DNA from: Beroe forskalii | Taxonomy: Eukaryota > Ctenophora > Nuda > Beroida > Beroidae | DNA: 64,000 nt | NCBI GenBank assembly: GCA_011033025.1 | Contig: WFMF01000133.1 | Span: 359,356 to 423,355 of the forward strand | Direction: 5' to 3' | Part shown: positions 25,913 through 38,756 of the stretch, in pieces | Numbering within the stretch: the stretch's first letter is position 1 | Layout: each line of letters opens with the position of its first letter | Made by a program: the position numbers and the translations under genes | Notes under the pieces: generated by a model | The model's input: only the letters and a program-made list of their open reading frames with translations | What the model was told of the DNA's origin: nothing | Databases searched by the model: none

Positions 25913-26809
25913 GAGAGATCAGCCGGGAGCAGATGTCTGCAAAACTGGTAACTGCCTTGAGAATAGTCACAACACAAACGGAGATGGTTGAGCATCTGGA
26001 GTTCGATTTACAGCAGCAGAAATCAGAAATGATCAAGAAACAGGAGCAGATCATCAAGCTACAAGAGGAGTTGATCAATGCAAAGAACTCTCAGTTGCAG
26101 GAGCTAAAGGACTCGGTGGTGGCCTCAGTTGGAGACAGAGTTGAGACACAGCTGAACACAGTGGTGACTCTGAAGTTGGAGACAGGGTTGAGACACAGTT
26201 GAAGTCTACAGTGAGGTTGGCAGGTTCTTAAGCTGCAAGCGGAGCTGATAACTTCAAAGGATTCTCAGTTGCAGGAGCTGAAGGACTCGGTGGTGACCTC
26301 AGTTGGAGACAGAGTTGAGACACAGTTAAAGTCTTACAGTGAGACGGTGCAAAGCTCAAGGACTGATGGAAGTGTATTGGACCAAAGAATTCTGAAATCA
26401 GTGGTGAAGAACGTGGTTGCAGAGGAGGACCGTAGTCGGAATGTAGTGATATTCGGCCTCGCAGAGGAATCCGAGGAGAATATCAACGAGAGAGTCAGTG
26501 ATGTTTTGAATACTGTCGGAGAGAAGCCGAAGTTTGAAGCATGCAGGATCGGAATGAGGGGTAAGAAGCAAACTCCGCGTCCGGTTAAAGTAGCTCTCTC
26601 CTGCTCGGACTTTGTTATGCAGATTTTCAAAAAAGCCAGGATGTTGAGGGATTCGGAGGAGTACAAGTTTTCATTTGCCCGATAGGACTTTAGAGGAACG
26701 TGAAGTGCACCGCAATTTAGTCAATCAGCTGAAATCAAAACGAATTGCTGAACCGAACAAGGTACATTTCATTAAAGGAGGCCACGTATTGAGCGCTGAT
26801 AAGGAGTAG
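25768..26809 (+). pseudogene. Non-LTR ORF1-type protein, frameshifted
   Basis: Three consecutive frames together resemble the intact ORF1 protein at 42902: a coiled coil (LEFDLQQQKSEMIKKQEQII, to 26200), an RRM-like core (RNVVIFGLAEES ... VSDVLNTVGEKPKFEACRIG, 26269-26685) and a basic end (TLEEREVHRNLVNQLKSKR, to 26809). There are breaks near 26200 and 26685. A ~60-bp segment encoding QLQELKDSVV-SVGDRVETQL is duplicated two to three times at the first break. The protein would bind element RNA as an ORF1p. No ORF2 follows. Confidence 0.8.
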
Positions 26810-27215
26810 ATGTTATCATATAATTTATTTCTCTTTGCGATTATAATTACATTATTAAGGCTCTTTAAATTACGAACATGTATAAAAAATGCAATTAATG
26901 TGAAAGTATTGTATAGCCCAAGTTGAATATTCCGTGTATGTCGTTTGTGTGTTTTGTTTCATCACTGATCGAGCAGTTTTATGACAATTATTTCCCACAC
27001 AAAACTGATAAGTTTTCGCGGTTTTGATTTCATTTGGTTTTATTTTGATGTGGCCTACAGACACTTTTTCACTGCCGGAATTATCCCAGCATCGACTTTG
27101 ACAGGATTATATAATTTTACTTAAGATTGATGTGTATAAAGTGAAGATTGATGTTAATTTTTAGCATATATTTAGAAGCCCTTTGTGGTGCCCTTCGGGG
27201 TTTTCAATCAATCAG
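26810..27215 (+). other. 3' region of the ORF1 element, with shared terminal motif
   Basis: AT-rich, ending in AGAAGCCCTTTGTGGTGCCC and CCTTCGGGGTTTTCAATC. The same ending in variant form closes the unit at 42801-44078 (AAGCCCTTAGAGGTACCCC, then CCGTGGGTTTCAAAC). Confidence 0.65.
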
Positions 27216-27306
27216 TCATACGTCATAGCATACGAATGGTGTCAACGTCATATGGTTGGAATGTGGAATGCGGACGAATCAAAATACGTCATACGTCATA
27301 GCATAG
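27216..27306. repeat. 73-bp repeat unit, 1.2 copies
   Basis: GTCATACGTCATAGCATACG ... GGAATGTGGAATGCGGACGA, the same unit as the three-copy array at 41527-41745. It follows the ORF1 element's 3' end directly. Confidence 0.85.
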
Positions 27307-27639
27307 CCCAATAATCCGTATGATTTTCTGAAAGCTCTTTAAATTTGCTAAAATTGTTCCGAAAAATCAGACCGCTATCTCCTTTCCTTCTTGGTGAAAA
27401 ATGCGCTCGAAATTAGCCTATTTTCGCTAAAAAAAGAAACAAAATTTCGCTAAGTTGATGACGTCATAGTGACGTGAAAATGACGTCACCAGAACTTCTC
27501 TTATAGCCTATAACATTTTCCCATCTTAGATCAACAAAACCTGACCTCGATCATGGCTCTACCATTTCCCGTTCTTGAGATCTCGGCTTTATAAATTTGC
27601 TCCCAATTATCATGATCTATCTTATATCTATCTATATAT

Positions 27640-28113
27640 ATTATGCTTATATCACCCTGTGACACTCGTTTGTCTAATATATACCCTGGCCAGTCTTTTC
27701 TATTACCGCGGGGGGTTACCGCCCTGGCCAGGGCGGGAATCTATATTATATCACCCTGTGACACTCAAATCTCTAACTTATACCCCTGGCCAGTTTTCTT
27801 TTTACCGCGGGGGGTTACTGCCCTGGCCAGGGCGGGAATACTATCACCCTGTGACACTCAAATCTCTAACTTATACCCCTGGCCAGTTTTCTTTTTACCG
27901 CGGGGGGTTACCGCCCTGGCCAGGGCGGGAATCACCCTGTGACACTCAAATCTCTAACTTATACCCCTGGCCATTCTTTTTACCGCGGGGGGTTACCGCC
28001 CTGGCCAGGGCGGGAATATCTATCACCCTGTGACACTCAAATCTCTAACTTATACCCCTGGCCAGTCTTTTTTATTACCGCGGGGGGTTACCGCCCTGGC
28101 CAGGGCGGGAATA
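27640..28113. repeat. ~90-bp tandem repeat with GGCCAGGG palindromes, five units
   Basis: Each unit contains CACCCTGTGACACTCAAATC, ACCCCTGGCCAG, TACCGCGGGGGGTTACCGCC and CTGGCCAGGGCGGGAAT. The units are open in several frames but show no protein-like features. The array ends about 35 bp before the first UBXN4 exon seen. Confidence 0.95.
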
Positions 28114-28148
28114 AGAAATAAAAGACTTAGTTCAATTATGTATTTCAG

Positions 28149-30035
28149 AGTGTTCAAAGTGCAGCTGTTCCTTCAACTTCTACTGAATCAACAGAAAAGG
28201 AAAAGTAAGACTTAGCGTTTTTCACTCTTTGCAAGATGATTTTGTCTTCTGTTCGAATAGTTTTTCTGTAAGGATCCTCGAGTGAGCACCAACTTAGTAA
28301 CTTGTTACATTTCATAGCAGGCCGTTGCCACAGACCCGAATACAGTTCAAGAAAGCCGACGGATCTTCCTTGTTACACATCTTTGACAAGGACACTAAAC
28401 TAGTGGATGTAATCAAACACTTCCAATCGCAATGCCAAGGTAGCTTTTGGTTCCCGTGTACAGACATACTTTGACTTTTTGACTTAGTTCGATTATCTTC
28501 GTCTATAAACACGTGGATTATAACCGAAATCGAATGTAGTGTACGACAAGTTTTGGGATGAAGATACACTACGTTGACTATTCATTTATTTTTGCTACCA
28601 AGTAAGCAAGTAACGTTTCAAAATATAGCGGATTTTAGAGAATGTACAAATATTATGATCAGTAGAAATTGTTTTAACCGGAGTTTAAAAAAGCATCATA
28701 ACAATATTTTCCATAGAAAAGTACCTGAATCCCGACTGCCCCTTGTCTATTTGAAATAGAAGAGAACCTAGAATAATGTAGTAAATATAATTATATCCCT
28801 TCCCTGCCTCTCCTCCCAAATAGCTCCTCCCTCATCTCCTCCCCTTCCCCCCCTCCAATAGCCCCCTCCTTCACAGATATGGGTGACAGTGTGCTGTGGA
28901 GTCTGTACCCTCGGTACGAGATATCTCTCGAGCACGTCAACCAGACGTTGGAGCAGCTTGACATGTGCCCTTCTGCTGTCATATTCGTCGTGTCCCCCCA
29001 GCAAGCAGCCGGCCCTGGAAGACAGGTGAGGCAACATTATAAAGGCCCGATCCTTCTCGTGTTTACAGCTTAAGTCTCATTATGTTTCCGTACCGGAGGA
29101 ATATCTTAGATATAATGTTTAGCAGAGGATCATGAGTAAATTTGCAACTTTAAAATCGCCTGAAATGATGCAATTTTTTTTGGTCAGAACTTAACACGTG
29201 GCATCCTCAGGTCGGTGCTAGAGCAGGTAGCTTCGTGTGGGAAGTAGTGCTGACCCTCATTCAACTACCCTTCTCCGTGTTGCAGTATCTGAAGGATATT
29301 CTATTCCCTCGGACTCCGCCCAACAGACCGCGGCCCCCGCCCCTCACTCCACCCGGCGGCGGGGAGGCTGAGCAGAGGGTCCCGGCCTTCAGGGACAGTA
29401 ATTCTCATAGGTGCTGAGCTGTTCATTCCACGCCTTCAATTTATGTCGATTATTACTTCCCGGCAACGGGTGCAATTTTTGTTGGAATTTGGGCGGGGGT
29501 AGAATGCATGCACATTCAACGTTCTGATTATATCAATTATATGTATCAATAATTAATGGTTATCAAAAAGCTTTAAAATTGGAATGAAAACAATCGGACA
29601 TGATTTATCTGGCCATCGCCAATCATGACATCATGGGACATATTGATTATTCATGATCATGCTGAAAAAATAAAATTAAAAATCAATGTTCAACTTAAAG
29701 AATATATTTTTTCATTTCCTTCTTCATAACTGAAGATTATACGGTAAATGAAGTGTTCAAAGTGATAAAGTGACTGTTTGATTCCGATTTCCGATGATTA
29801 ATTGATTCATGTAAGTTCGTTGTAACCTTCAGACTTTCAGATAGTTATAATTTTCATTGGGCATGACTATTCCCTCGCGTTCACAACCATCCTGGCTTGT
29901 TTCAGTGACAGGGGTACAGTAAGGAAACGTACAAAGGTCGAGGGTAATGTTGCGAGGTTACGAAACCAGGATGATTCGCATTCTGAAGAGGACGAAACGA
30001 ATACTTGGAATGGGAACAGTACTCAGCTACAGTGA
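28149..30035 (+). CDS. UBXN4: UBX domain protein 4 (erasin), C-terminal exons
   Basis: Five exons in phase: 28149-28204 (weakest, Ser/Thr-rich), 28321-28439, 28877-29025, 29211-29410, 29906-30035. Exons 2-3 make the UBX domain (TRIQFKKADGSSLLHIF ... LEQLDMCPSAVIFVV). Exon 4 gives the hydrophobic membrane-embedded hairpin (WEVVLTLIQLPFSVLQYLK) and a Pro-rich tail. Exon 5 ends TNTWNGNSTQLQ, the hallmark C-terminus of UBXN4. UBXN4 sits in the ER membrane and recruits p97/VCP for ER-associated degradation. The N-terminal thioredoxin-like and coiled-coil exons were not found upstream, where TEs dominate. The second exon has a TAGCAG tandem acceptor. Confidence 0.9.
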
Positions 30036-30170
30036 TATATGATGAGTCACGTCATTATTCCAAATATGGTAATTCCCGTGATGATCGTGATTCATGTTAT
30101 GACTTGGTTGTGTTTTCATGGTAACGGTGCAACTTCAGTAAAGAAACTTTTGTTTTATCGCATTTCAGTC

Positions 30171-30176
30171 AATAAA
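30171..30176 (+). terminator. Poly(A) signal AATAAA of UBXN4
   Basis: The hexamer is about 136 nt after the UBXN4 stop, in AT-rich 3' UTR. Confidence 0.6.
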
Positions 30177-30179
30177 TAT

Positions 30180-33100
30180 TAATAATATGAAATATAATGT
30201 GTCATAGTTCTCTCAATATCCAAAATTACCAAAAAAAATAATTGATATACTCTAAACATCCGTTTTTTAGAAATCGAATTAACGAACCACCATCGCCAAA
30301 ACTGAAATCTAGACTTTTATGACTTTATGATCATGCTCACATTTTGTCACAAAGCTTTACAGACGAGAAAAATCTAGCTATTGTAATCTGTAATATGAAC
30401 TTCAAGCTATCAAGACGTATGGAGCATTCGTTGTTATGTTTCTTGACATGATTCTTTGCGCAAAATCCTTGCCACCATGTAGTGATTGAATGCTCCAGGA
30501 CACTTCTTGCCAATTGCACCTCCATGCATCACGATAGGATCACCCTGAACTCAACCCCAACCAAGAACCTAAACCTAACAAATCCTGACTTTAATCCTGA
30601 TCCTTTAAATGATGACTTAGATTTTTGGCCATAATATTTATTGAATACTGTTGGATGACAAAAAGTGGCCGTGGTCCAAAATGCCCAGAATATTGGTGTT
30701 AGCGTTTAGACAATTGCTTCAAGTTTAAATTTAATCAATTTAATTGATTCAATTATACAGTAATCATGCCCTAGATAAAGCTTATGAATATGATTTACTT
30801 TTAGATTATTTCTTCAGATTTTCGGCCACAATTACTGTGAGAGAACTTCATCTTCGAGTATGTTGTGGGTTATAGTCCCAATTATGCCAATAATTGGGTC
30901 TCAGATTGTTTATTCTATTCCATATTGGTGACGCCTTCAGTAATTTTTCTCGGTAACGCAAATTTTGTACATGTGATTAGGTCCTTTCTTTACTTATAAA
31001 TATTTATCTGAGTTCATAAAATGGGTGAATTTTTCCAAAAACCTGCGAAAGATTTGGAAGTGCAGATGGTTTACGGCGTTTTATTAAAGCACTCTTTATA
31101 CAAAACTCATCATGACACAAGAAAGATGCAACGGTATTGATGCTGCCATAACGTCACATTTTTGGAGCATCACTTAAATTCATGACGTATGTTTCATATG
31201 GCGTTCTTATTCACCACATGGGTTTTACAATAAATAATGCTTTAAAGCCGCCGTGAACCATCGCAAACAAATAATTTTTCTGTTTTTCGAAAGAATTGAC
31301 ATTTGTTTATATTTGGTCGTTCGGAAAAGATTGTCTGAATCACATTTTTCTGAGGCATCTATAACTATATTCTTTTTTATACAATAACCAGTAGAACTGA
31401 ACGGTAGAATTTGGCCTGAACAAAAATAATTTCGATGGCCTAGAAGATGTTGAAATTGCAATGCAGCGGAGCATCTGACGACTATCAAAGAACAAGCTGA
31501 ATAGTTGCAATTCAGTCTGATACGTTGAAAAAAAATTGCGTCATAATATGTGTTATTTTATGCCTGTACAGCCAATTTTTCCGAACCACCTAAAAATTAG
31601 TTAATCGGGATTATTCATCTTCAGCGTCAATTTATTTTCTTAGTGTGAAGTTCAGTAATTCATGCTTTCATGATGTAACTATTGATTTATTTTAACAGTG
31701 ATAACAGCTGGTGACATTGGTCATTATTACTATCAGTCGGCTCCTTACATCACTATAACCGTCGTGTAATGCGAGAGCTACTCCCTTTTTGACGTGACGC
31801 TCATCCGATTATAATGGGTCTGTTTCGTGTTTTATAGGGTATCAAATTCCATGATTTTTTTCTTTAAAACCCATGTGCAGTGTGCACACATGGCACATAG
31901 CCGTATAACTAGCTGAGTGAATTTAAGTTAAGCTTTCTAACTTAAAATAGTTACGACCTCTGCTCATCAAACTATTTTAGAATTCTTTGATCAAACTGTC
32001 TTAATACTCATTTCACATAGGTATGAATGGATGGAATGACACCTGTCATCTGGAGCCTCAGATCTAAATCCTGCAACCAACTCTCTGATAGCAGACTGAA
32101 TTTGATTGGCTCATATCTCATCCAATGTCATCCATCGCTGCAGAAGATGAAGTACCCACAGTCCCAGACCCAGTGATCATCGAGAATGCAACCATACAAA
32201 ACAATAGGTAACTGCATGCCTCTGATGTATTTCAAAACACACATCAAAGTCAAAAAACTTATGTTGCGTAATTGTTACTTTGTTTTGTGATGCCATATTT
32301 AATGCTCCATGGGGGGGGCGTTGAGGTCTGAGGAATACGCTATTTTGGGATATGAGTTGGCCATGACATGGACCAACATTTTGATGATGGTTTTGAGTCA
32401 AAAGGTCTAACATACTAACATTGCCCATTTTTTGCTCATTCGGTTCAAATTTCGATTCTTTAACCACATTTTTTCTCCCAGACCTCACATGGGAAATATT
32501 GGACTTAAATGGACTCCAAACCACCATTAAGATGTTGGTTCATGTCCTGGCTACAGGCCATTTTATTTCCAAATTCCCAAAAATGTTTTCTAAATTATCA
32601 AACCCGAACCCCTCCCCCAAATTTCTAAAAATGGAACTAGCTGTTTTAATAAATGGTTAGATGTATATAATAATATGGAGCGTGGAATTTGTCACTTGTG
32701 CCCCCGCCTGTTGTATAATATGCACATGGTACCATGACGTGTATTGTATTGTATTTGTAGTCACTATAGTCGTGAACTTAAAGAAGCAGAGGAAATATCA
32801 AATACACATTGTGCATCATCATGCTAGCAACCATTGTTCCATTAATCTACGAATGATTCTCAAGAAGTTTAGCTTTCTTCTATCTGTTCTATCTCCACAT
32901 TCAACTGTTCTTTTTTACTTTTTTACTTGGTACTTTAGGTATTTTCTGTACAGCGCATCATATTGGTCAGGACTTAGAATTGACCCCCAAAATTCTAGGC
33001 GCGGGAGCAAAAGTTTCAGGAGGCACGTCTCATTAAGTTTCCCAGCCTCTGAGCTTCCAAGTGTTGTAATTGATAAGATTGGAGGCTTTCAAAGTTTTAA

Positions 33101-33540
33101 TAAAGGACATTCAATTCTAATGAAAGCAGTCTATCATTTCATCGAAAAATGAGGGGTTTATAATCTTTAGCTCGGTTTAAGTTATCCATAATAGTCCGCC
33201 AGGATTGTATCTTGAGGGCATTCCATTAATTTTTATCTGTACTTAATTTTTATCTGTACTTAATTTTTATCTGTACTTGAACTTCTTCGTGCGTGTTCAA
33301 ATAATTCTAATTTGCATCTAAGACTAATTGAATTCCAGATCATCATTGACAAATCTCGGCCGTATTCCTGCTGACCTCATATCACTCACGTCATGTTGAA
33401 GAAACACTCTCCTTGGGCTATGTTCGCATGCATACTTGAGAAAATGAACATTCAACTCCGTATTTGTGCATTGAAGTATTGAGTTGCCGTGAAATGAGAT
33501 ATAGAACATGAAACATGATCCTATGTACAGCACTGATTTA
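30180..33540. other. Long AT-rich stretch, nothing recognised
   Basis: Contains a short CCCCAACC/CCTAAACC patch (30550-30600) and a triple TTAATTTTTATCTGTACT repeat (33225-33275). The 163-codon ORF at 32661-33152 has no recognisable domain and low-complexity hydrophobic text, so I do not call it. Confidence 0.4.
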
Positions 33541-33897
33541 ACCGGCACCCCTCTTTCTGCAATCCGACGGTTTATTTCTCAGTTGTTCTTCTTGTGATGC
33601 CTCTGTCCCCTTGGATGCCACTCTCGTCCTCGAACCTTTTAGAATCGACCCTCTTTCGAAAAGCAAAACTTCAGCTATTTGCAAAAACTTGTTGCCTTGT
33701 CTGTTTTGCTTTGCTTATGAATGATTTAATTCAATTTTTTTCTTTTTTTGACTTGTATTTTAAATAATTTTAAATCAGTCTTACCTTTCGGTTTTGATGC
33801 CTTTTGTGCTTTATTTTTTAATTTGAATAATTTGATAATTAACGCACCGCTGCACATTATAAATCTTATCTCAACTCAAAACTTAGAAACTTCCAAC

Positions 33898-34797
33898 TCA
33901 TGTTTTATGGTGTTCTATGATGTCAAAGAGTGTTATCGGAGAGAAATTTGACCCTTCAATCTCCATTCTAACAAAACGTTTACATTGAAGGGGAGGTTGT
34001 CCCCTTTTTCTCTGTTGCACACTTGTCCACATTGATGTAATGATAAAGCTGTGGCTGGCTCTGATATTCTCCTTCATCTTGCTCACAAGTCCATTCCGTT
34101 CTGCCTTTCAAGTTCTTTCTTCTTCACGCGTTCTATCGGGGGAGATGGCCACTCTGCTGAAACGGGTCTCCCGCAAGTTCTTGGCACTCCGTAACACCAC
34201 CGCTGCTCCTTCGATGCTGCGAAACACGATCTTGATTGGACGCCGGGCTCCTGCTCTAACACCCCCAACACGAACACAGTCACGAACTGCAGGTTTGTCT
34301 GTAGGACAGCTGACACTGAGAACTTCATCAATCTTCTCCCGTACAACTTCGTTGGATCCCTCCTCAAGTCCGAAAACCATCACGGTTCTCTTTCTGCTCA
34401 TCGTCCATCATTGCCAACTTGACTGCCGCTTTAACTTGTTTTTCCTGTGATCTCTCATCACAGCCCTGCTTCAAGACATCGCTGAAACTCTTGATCTCCC
34501 TTTTTTCAGTAAGTCTCTAGAGCTTCTATCTTATCAACGTTACTCATTAACAGGCTCTCCTGGAGTTTATTTTTAGGAGTGCCTTCTGGCACTCAATCTG
34601 TTCCTTGTGTAGCCCTTCCACCAAAATAATAGCTGCTGATCGGAAGCATAGCCTTACTCTTCCCCAAAACACCCACAGCTGACAAAACGAGGGTTGAAAG
34701 GGTCGCTTTGTCACACTTCATCAATGCTGCCTTCGTCATCTCCTGCCACTTGTCACCAAACAAGCAGGGTCGAGGTTTCGCTACCATTGTCGGAGCT
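33898..34797 (-). pseudogene. Non-LTR ORF1-type protein, minus strand, frameshifted
   Basis: The minus strand starts MVAKPRPCLFGDKWQEMTKA at 34797 (the ATG lies inside copy B's first bases). It breaks near 34590-34480, then gives an RRM-like core (RTVMVFGLEEGSNEVVREKI ... RPIKIVFRS, 34401-34108) and a basic tail ending near 33898. Relative to the ORF1 proteins at 25.8 and 42.9 kb it is a diverged family member. The segment 34797-35900 would be its 5' region. No reverse transcriptase follows downstream. Confidence 0.7.
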
Positions 34798-36149
34798 GGT
34801 AAATATTATATGTGAAGGACCCAATTCAAAAAAGCTTCCCGAATCTCCCTTAATCCCTGTCCTTTGAAGTCCCACTGGAGGGACATTGACACTGCGTTCA
34901 CAATAGCGCTATGAAGTGAAATACTCAAAATAGTGCCCAAAAGAAGTATAATGTTCTGGGCACTGAATCTAATTCGCTTAATCATCAAAAAACGATCGCA
35001 GAGAAAAAAATGGGACAATTAATTTGATGAAATATGCATTACCGTGAGGCACTTTTTTTGTCAATCATGGTGACGGCTGCAATCTTCATTCAATGGAAGT
35101 CTTTCAAAAGACTTCGAAGGCAACTAAGCCCATTGTTGCGCGAGAGCATATTAATTCATTGAATTCAGATTGTGATTGATCTATTGTCATCCTCTTTTTT
35201 CCGCCATCTTTTCATTATAAAGGTACAGGTGAGTGAGGGGAGTTCTTCTTAAAAGCACCTTTCAGATACTTTCAGACGCCCAAAACAACATTGGTCACGC
35301 AGGACGTGTAGGATAAACCACTTCAGGATGAGAAACTTGGTAGAGAATCCAGCCTAAAATTGATCCTTAGTGCAGTGTACCAGTGTGATTTTCATTTATT
35401 CGCAATTTAATAATTCATATAAGCCGGGCTATCTGTGAGATTGTGAGATACGTAGATGCTGCGACGAGGATAAATGGGTGAGTTTGAAATCTCTGAGGAC
35501 GCTCGTGTTTCAGTATTACTTTACATGAATGACCTGCAAAGTTCCAGCTCATCAGACATTTCACCGTTTACGGTAAATAATACGGTTTTCATTTTACGTG
35601 GAAAATATCGAGAACTGGCGAATATCATTGCGGTAGTAGTGTCACCATTTTTGGTCACGCATGGTATATGGTTATTTTAGGGTAAAACGGTCGTTTTGAG
35701 CCCAAAAACGTGACTCCCTCAACGCCACTTTTGAAGTAATTCAACTTGCGCCATAATTACATCATGAGAATACCATATAAACATATTATTCATGAACGTC
35801 AACACAACTTTTCGTTGCGGGGGGTATTTATTGTCCCATTGCTACGCAATAATGTGTGATGTCTATCATAGTTGTTCCACGTGGGAACGTGGAGCCTTCC
35901 TATAGGTACCCAGTAACTTTGTAAATTTAATGTTCATTAAGTGCAAATTGTTGCTCTTTTGTTTATTATGCAAGTGTTTTTTTTCTTTATAATTTCACCT
36001 TTGTATGTATTTGGTGTTGGTCTTTTGAAAGTTTTTCTTTCACTAAACATTGTATTATCCGCGAAGATTCGTGGATACAATCAACTCTATACATGTGGAT
36101 CACAATACGTTATTCAATCACCGCTATGATTCAATCACCTCCATTTTGA

Positions 36150-37098
36150 ATATCGAGGTACTCGCCATGTAGGACGTAGGTCCAGGGTTAGATCCGGACG
36201 TTTGGACACTGTCCTTGTTCGACGCACCCTAAACGCACCCTTAATTCGAACAATGGACTTGAAAGGGTGAGCATTGTGTTTTGGGATCTGTCTGAGAAGA
36301 CGCTGAGCACGCAGTTTGCGATTTCGTTTGCACTTTCGACAGCAGCTTTGACCTGAGTCGCCCATTTCAGGTCAGGGTGAGCTTATACCAAAAACTTTGA
36401 CACTTTGTGTCGGGAAGATTTCTTGACCAGACGTAGTGATGTACTTAGTCCACTGAGATGTGAATGGAAGCTGCTGGAGAAGATGGCTCCTAGGGGTTCT
36501 GTAGGTGAGGAGCTCGATTCTCGAACTTGTTTTCGTGGAAGTAGCATGTTATTTGCTACGTACCAATCGATGACTTTCAGGAGTTCTTGTTGCAGAATAG
36601 TCTGGTCTTCACAGCAGCTTATAGACTTATTGAGATGTGTATCGTCAGCAAAGCTTCCGAATTTGACCCATACAGACACTTTTCAAGGTCATCAATGTAG
36701 ATGAGGGAGAGAATGGGACCGAAGGTGCCTGTGGGACGCCACTATGAACAAGTGAAGAGATGGAATGTACCCCATTACCCTGAGATAAGGTCCTTCTGAC
36801 TTCTGATAGACTGCCGGAGACTTTCAACAGGGGTCGTTCAATTTCTGTTGTGCCTATGATTGGCCTCTTCCTTTCGAACGTTCTCTTTGTCAATTTGAAG
36901 GTCATAGTGCAGGTAAGTGCATGTAACTTGTACGTAGAAAACGGCCTCTAATCTTCCAATCACTTTCTGATCTGTCGCCCGTCTTTCTTCGATCGTAACC
37001 CACTCACAATTCATATATAAGATTTGATTGAACCACCTAGGTGATTCGTTTTGAGCCCATGATCGGCCGTGCCTTAGCAGATAATTTTCTGTGCACAC
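36150..37098 (-). pseudogene. Non-LTR reverse transcriptase fragment, copy B
   Basis: Same content as 17700-18690 with different frame breaks: LVHSGVPQ at 36700-36780, then SFADDTHLNKSISCCED in another frame, then KWATQVKAAVESANE near 36300. No endonuclease or complete polymerase frame. Inactive. Confidence 0.8.
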
Positions 37099-38175
37099 GT
37101 TAAGTTGTTATTACCTGATCTCTGTTCTCAAGCGGTCCAGATGATCCCCAGCAGGGGAGAAGGGGGGTAGAAGTGAGAGGTGGTGTGGAGGATGTCTTTG
37201 TGGGTATGGAGTGTCTTTTATGGGTGGGGAGTGTCTTTGTGGGTAAGTGTCTTGTGGTGGGGGAGTGTCTTTGTGATGATGGAGGTTTGATCCGTTGAGG
37301 ATGTCCTCAGCCAGCCATACTGCTACACCTGACCATGTAGCAACTGAAGCTGTAGAGGAGAAGTTGGTACTGACAGAACTTCTGATCAGTAACAACTGAT
37401 GGACGTAGTTGGTAGCCGGTAGGGGTACCACAACTGTCCAGGATCAACTGTCAACCCAATGGGGCAGGTAATGGGGTGGAGCACCAAATAAGAGTGACGT
37501 GGCTCAGTTACGGTGTCTAAGTATAAGTCGCACGTCAGGATAAGGCACGTATGCCGGTATCCTTCCTTACCCCAGGGCTGAGCTGATGAGGAGTGGTGGT
37601 GACTGACTGGTAAATGGAGACCAGACAGGTTTGACATGTGTGAGGGACTTTGATGTTGGCTGATGTTGTACCCTTGTAGGGTGCTGGAGAAAAAAACAGA
37701 AGTTCACAGTGGCTCAATGGGCTTGGTGGATGTGAATGTGCCCAGAGCAGAAAACCTTGAGACTGGGTGCTCGTTCGAGAAGAAATGCCCCATAAGTCCC
37801 TGTCCTTAACCAAAGATTCACTGTCGGCCGCCGTTATGGGGAACTTTGGCAGGCTTTCTTTCATGCCCACTGTGATGGATTCTGTTTGTATTGAGACAAC
37901 ATGCTCCCACAATACTGAAACATCCGAATATCACCAGCCCGGCAATGCAAACCAAGGACCCAGGGCCCAACCGGGACCGCAGCCAAAACGCCACCGACCC
38001 GAAACCCAGTTACACCAAGGTGCGCCTCAACACCCCCATGCACCGGGAGTCTCAAGCCAGAAGGCATGAAGCCAACGCCCCAGCCACGCCCAAGGCCCCA
38101 GGCCACCAAGCCAAGCCAGCACACCCCGATGCACCAAACAATGCAGGCACATGTGTCCCAAGTCAACTACAAGGA

Positions 38176-38706
38176 TCAGCATGTGATTGATGGTCTCTTG
38201 TTGGCTTGGCCCCCATGATGGTTAGGCTCAAAAAGGTTGGACGCAGGTTGATGGTCGTAGGATGGTTGGACACTAGTTGGTGGACTCGATCTGGTATGAC
38301 GAATTGGGTATGACGAATTAGTTGGACTCTTTCTGGTCTGACATATTATGAGATGCCTCTGGTACAATCTTGCTGGATTAGCCCACTGGTAGTTTTCTCT
38401 GTTAATCCAGATGAAATGGCTGCATCGAATTGCTATCTGTGACAGTTCTTTCCTGATCTTAATCTGGTTTCCTTCGGTGATTCCAAGCATCCTGAATGTT
38501 TTCAGAGATGGTTTGAAACAAAACCTCTGGCACCCACTTCAATTGTTTGACATTTTGCATTGTAACCATTTGATTTGCCTCCTCTATGAGACTCATGTAT
38601 TTTGTTTTCTTCTTCATCTCCAGTAAGATACATTTTCTTCTGCAGGTGGTGATGAGTTCGATGAAGAGCATCGAACTCACATCACCTGCAGAAGAAAATG
38701 TATCTT
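38176..38706 (-). pseudogene. EVG-type retroelement C-terminal domain, copy B
   Basis: The counterpart of 19894-20400, interrupted by several small indels (MLGITEGNQIKIRKELSQIA in one frame, KKKTKYMSLIEEA in another). The palindrome at 38626-38706 is present, with one GTG insertion. Confidence 0.5.
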
Positions 38707-38756
38707 GTGTTTGTGGACAAACTAGAATTCGCGTACGCGCCCAAAAACGACCGCAG

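Noticed and set aside
27575-28121. Overlapping plus-strand ORFs (YRGGLPPWPGRE, AGGYRPGQGG)
   Set aside because: Five 90-bp repeats open in several frames; no protein-like feature.
32661-33152. 163-codon plus-strand ORF
   Set aside because: AT-rich, no recognised domain, no splice or homology support; may be chance.
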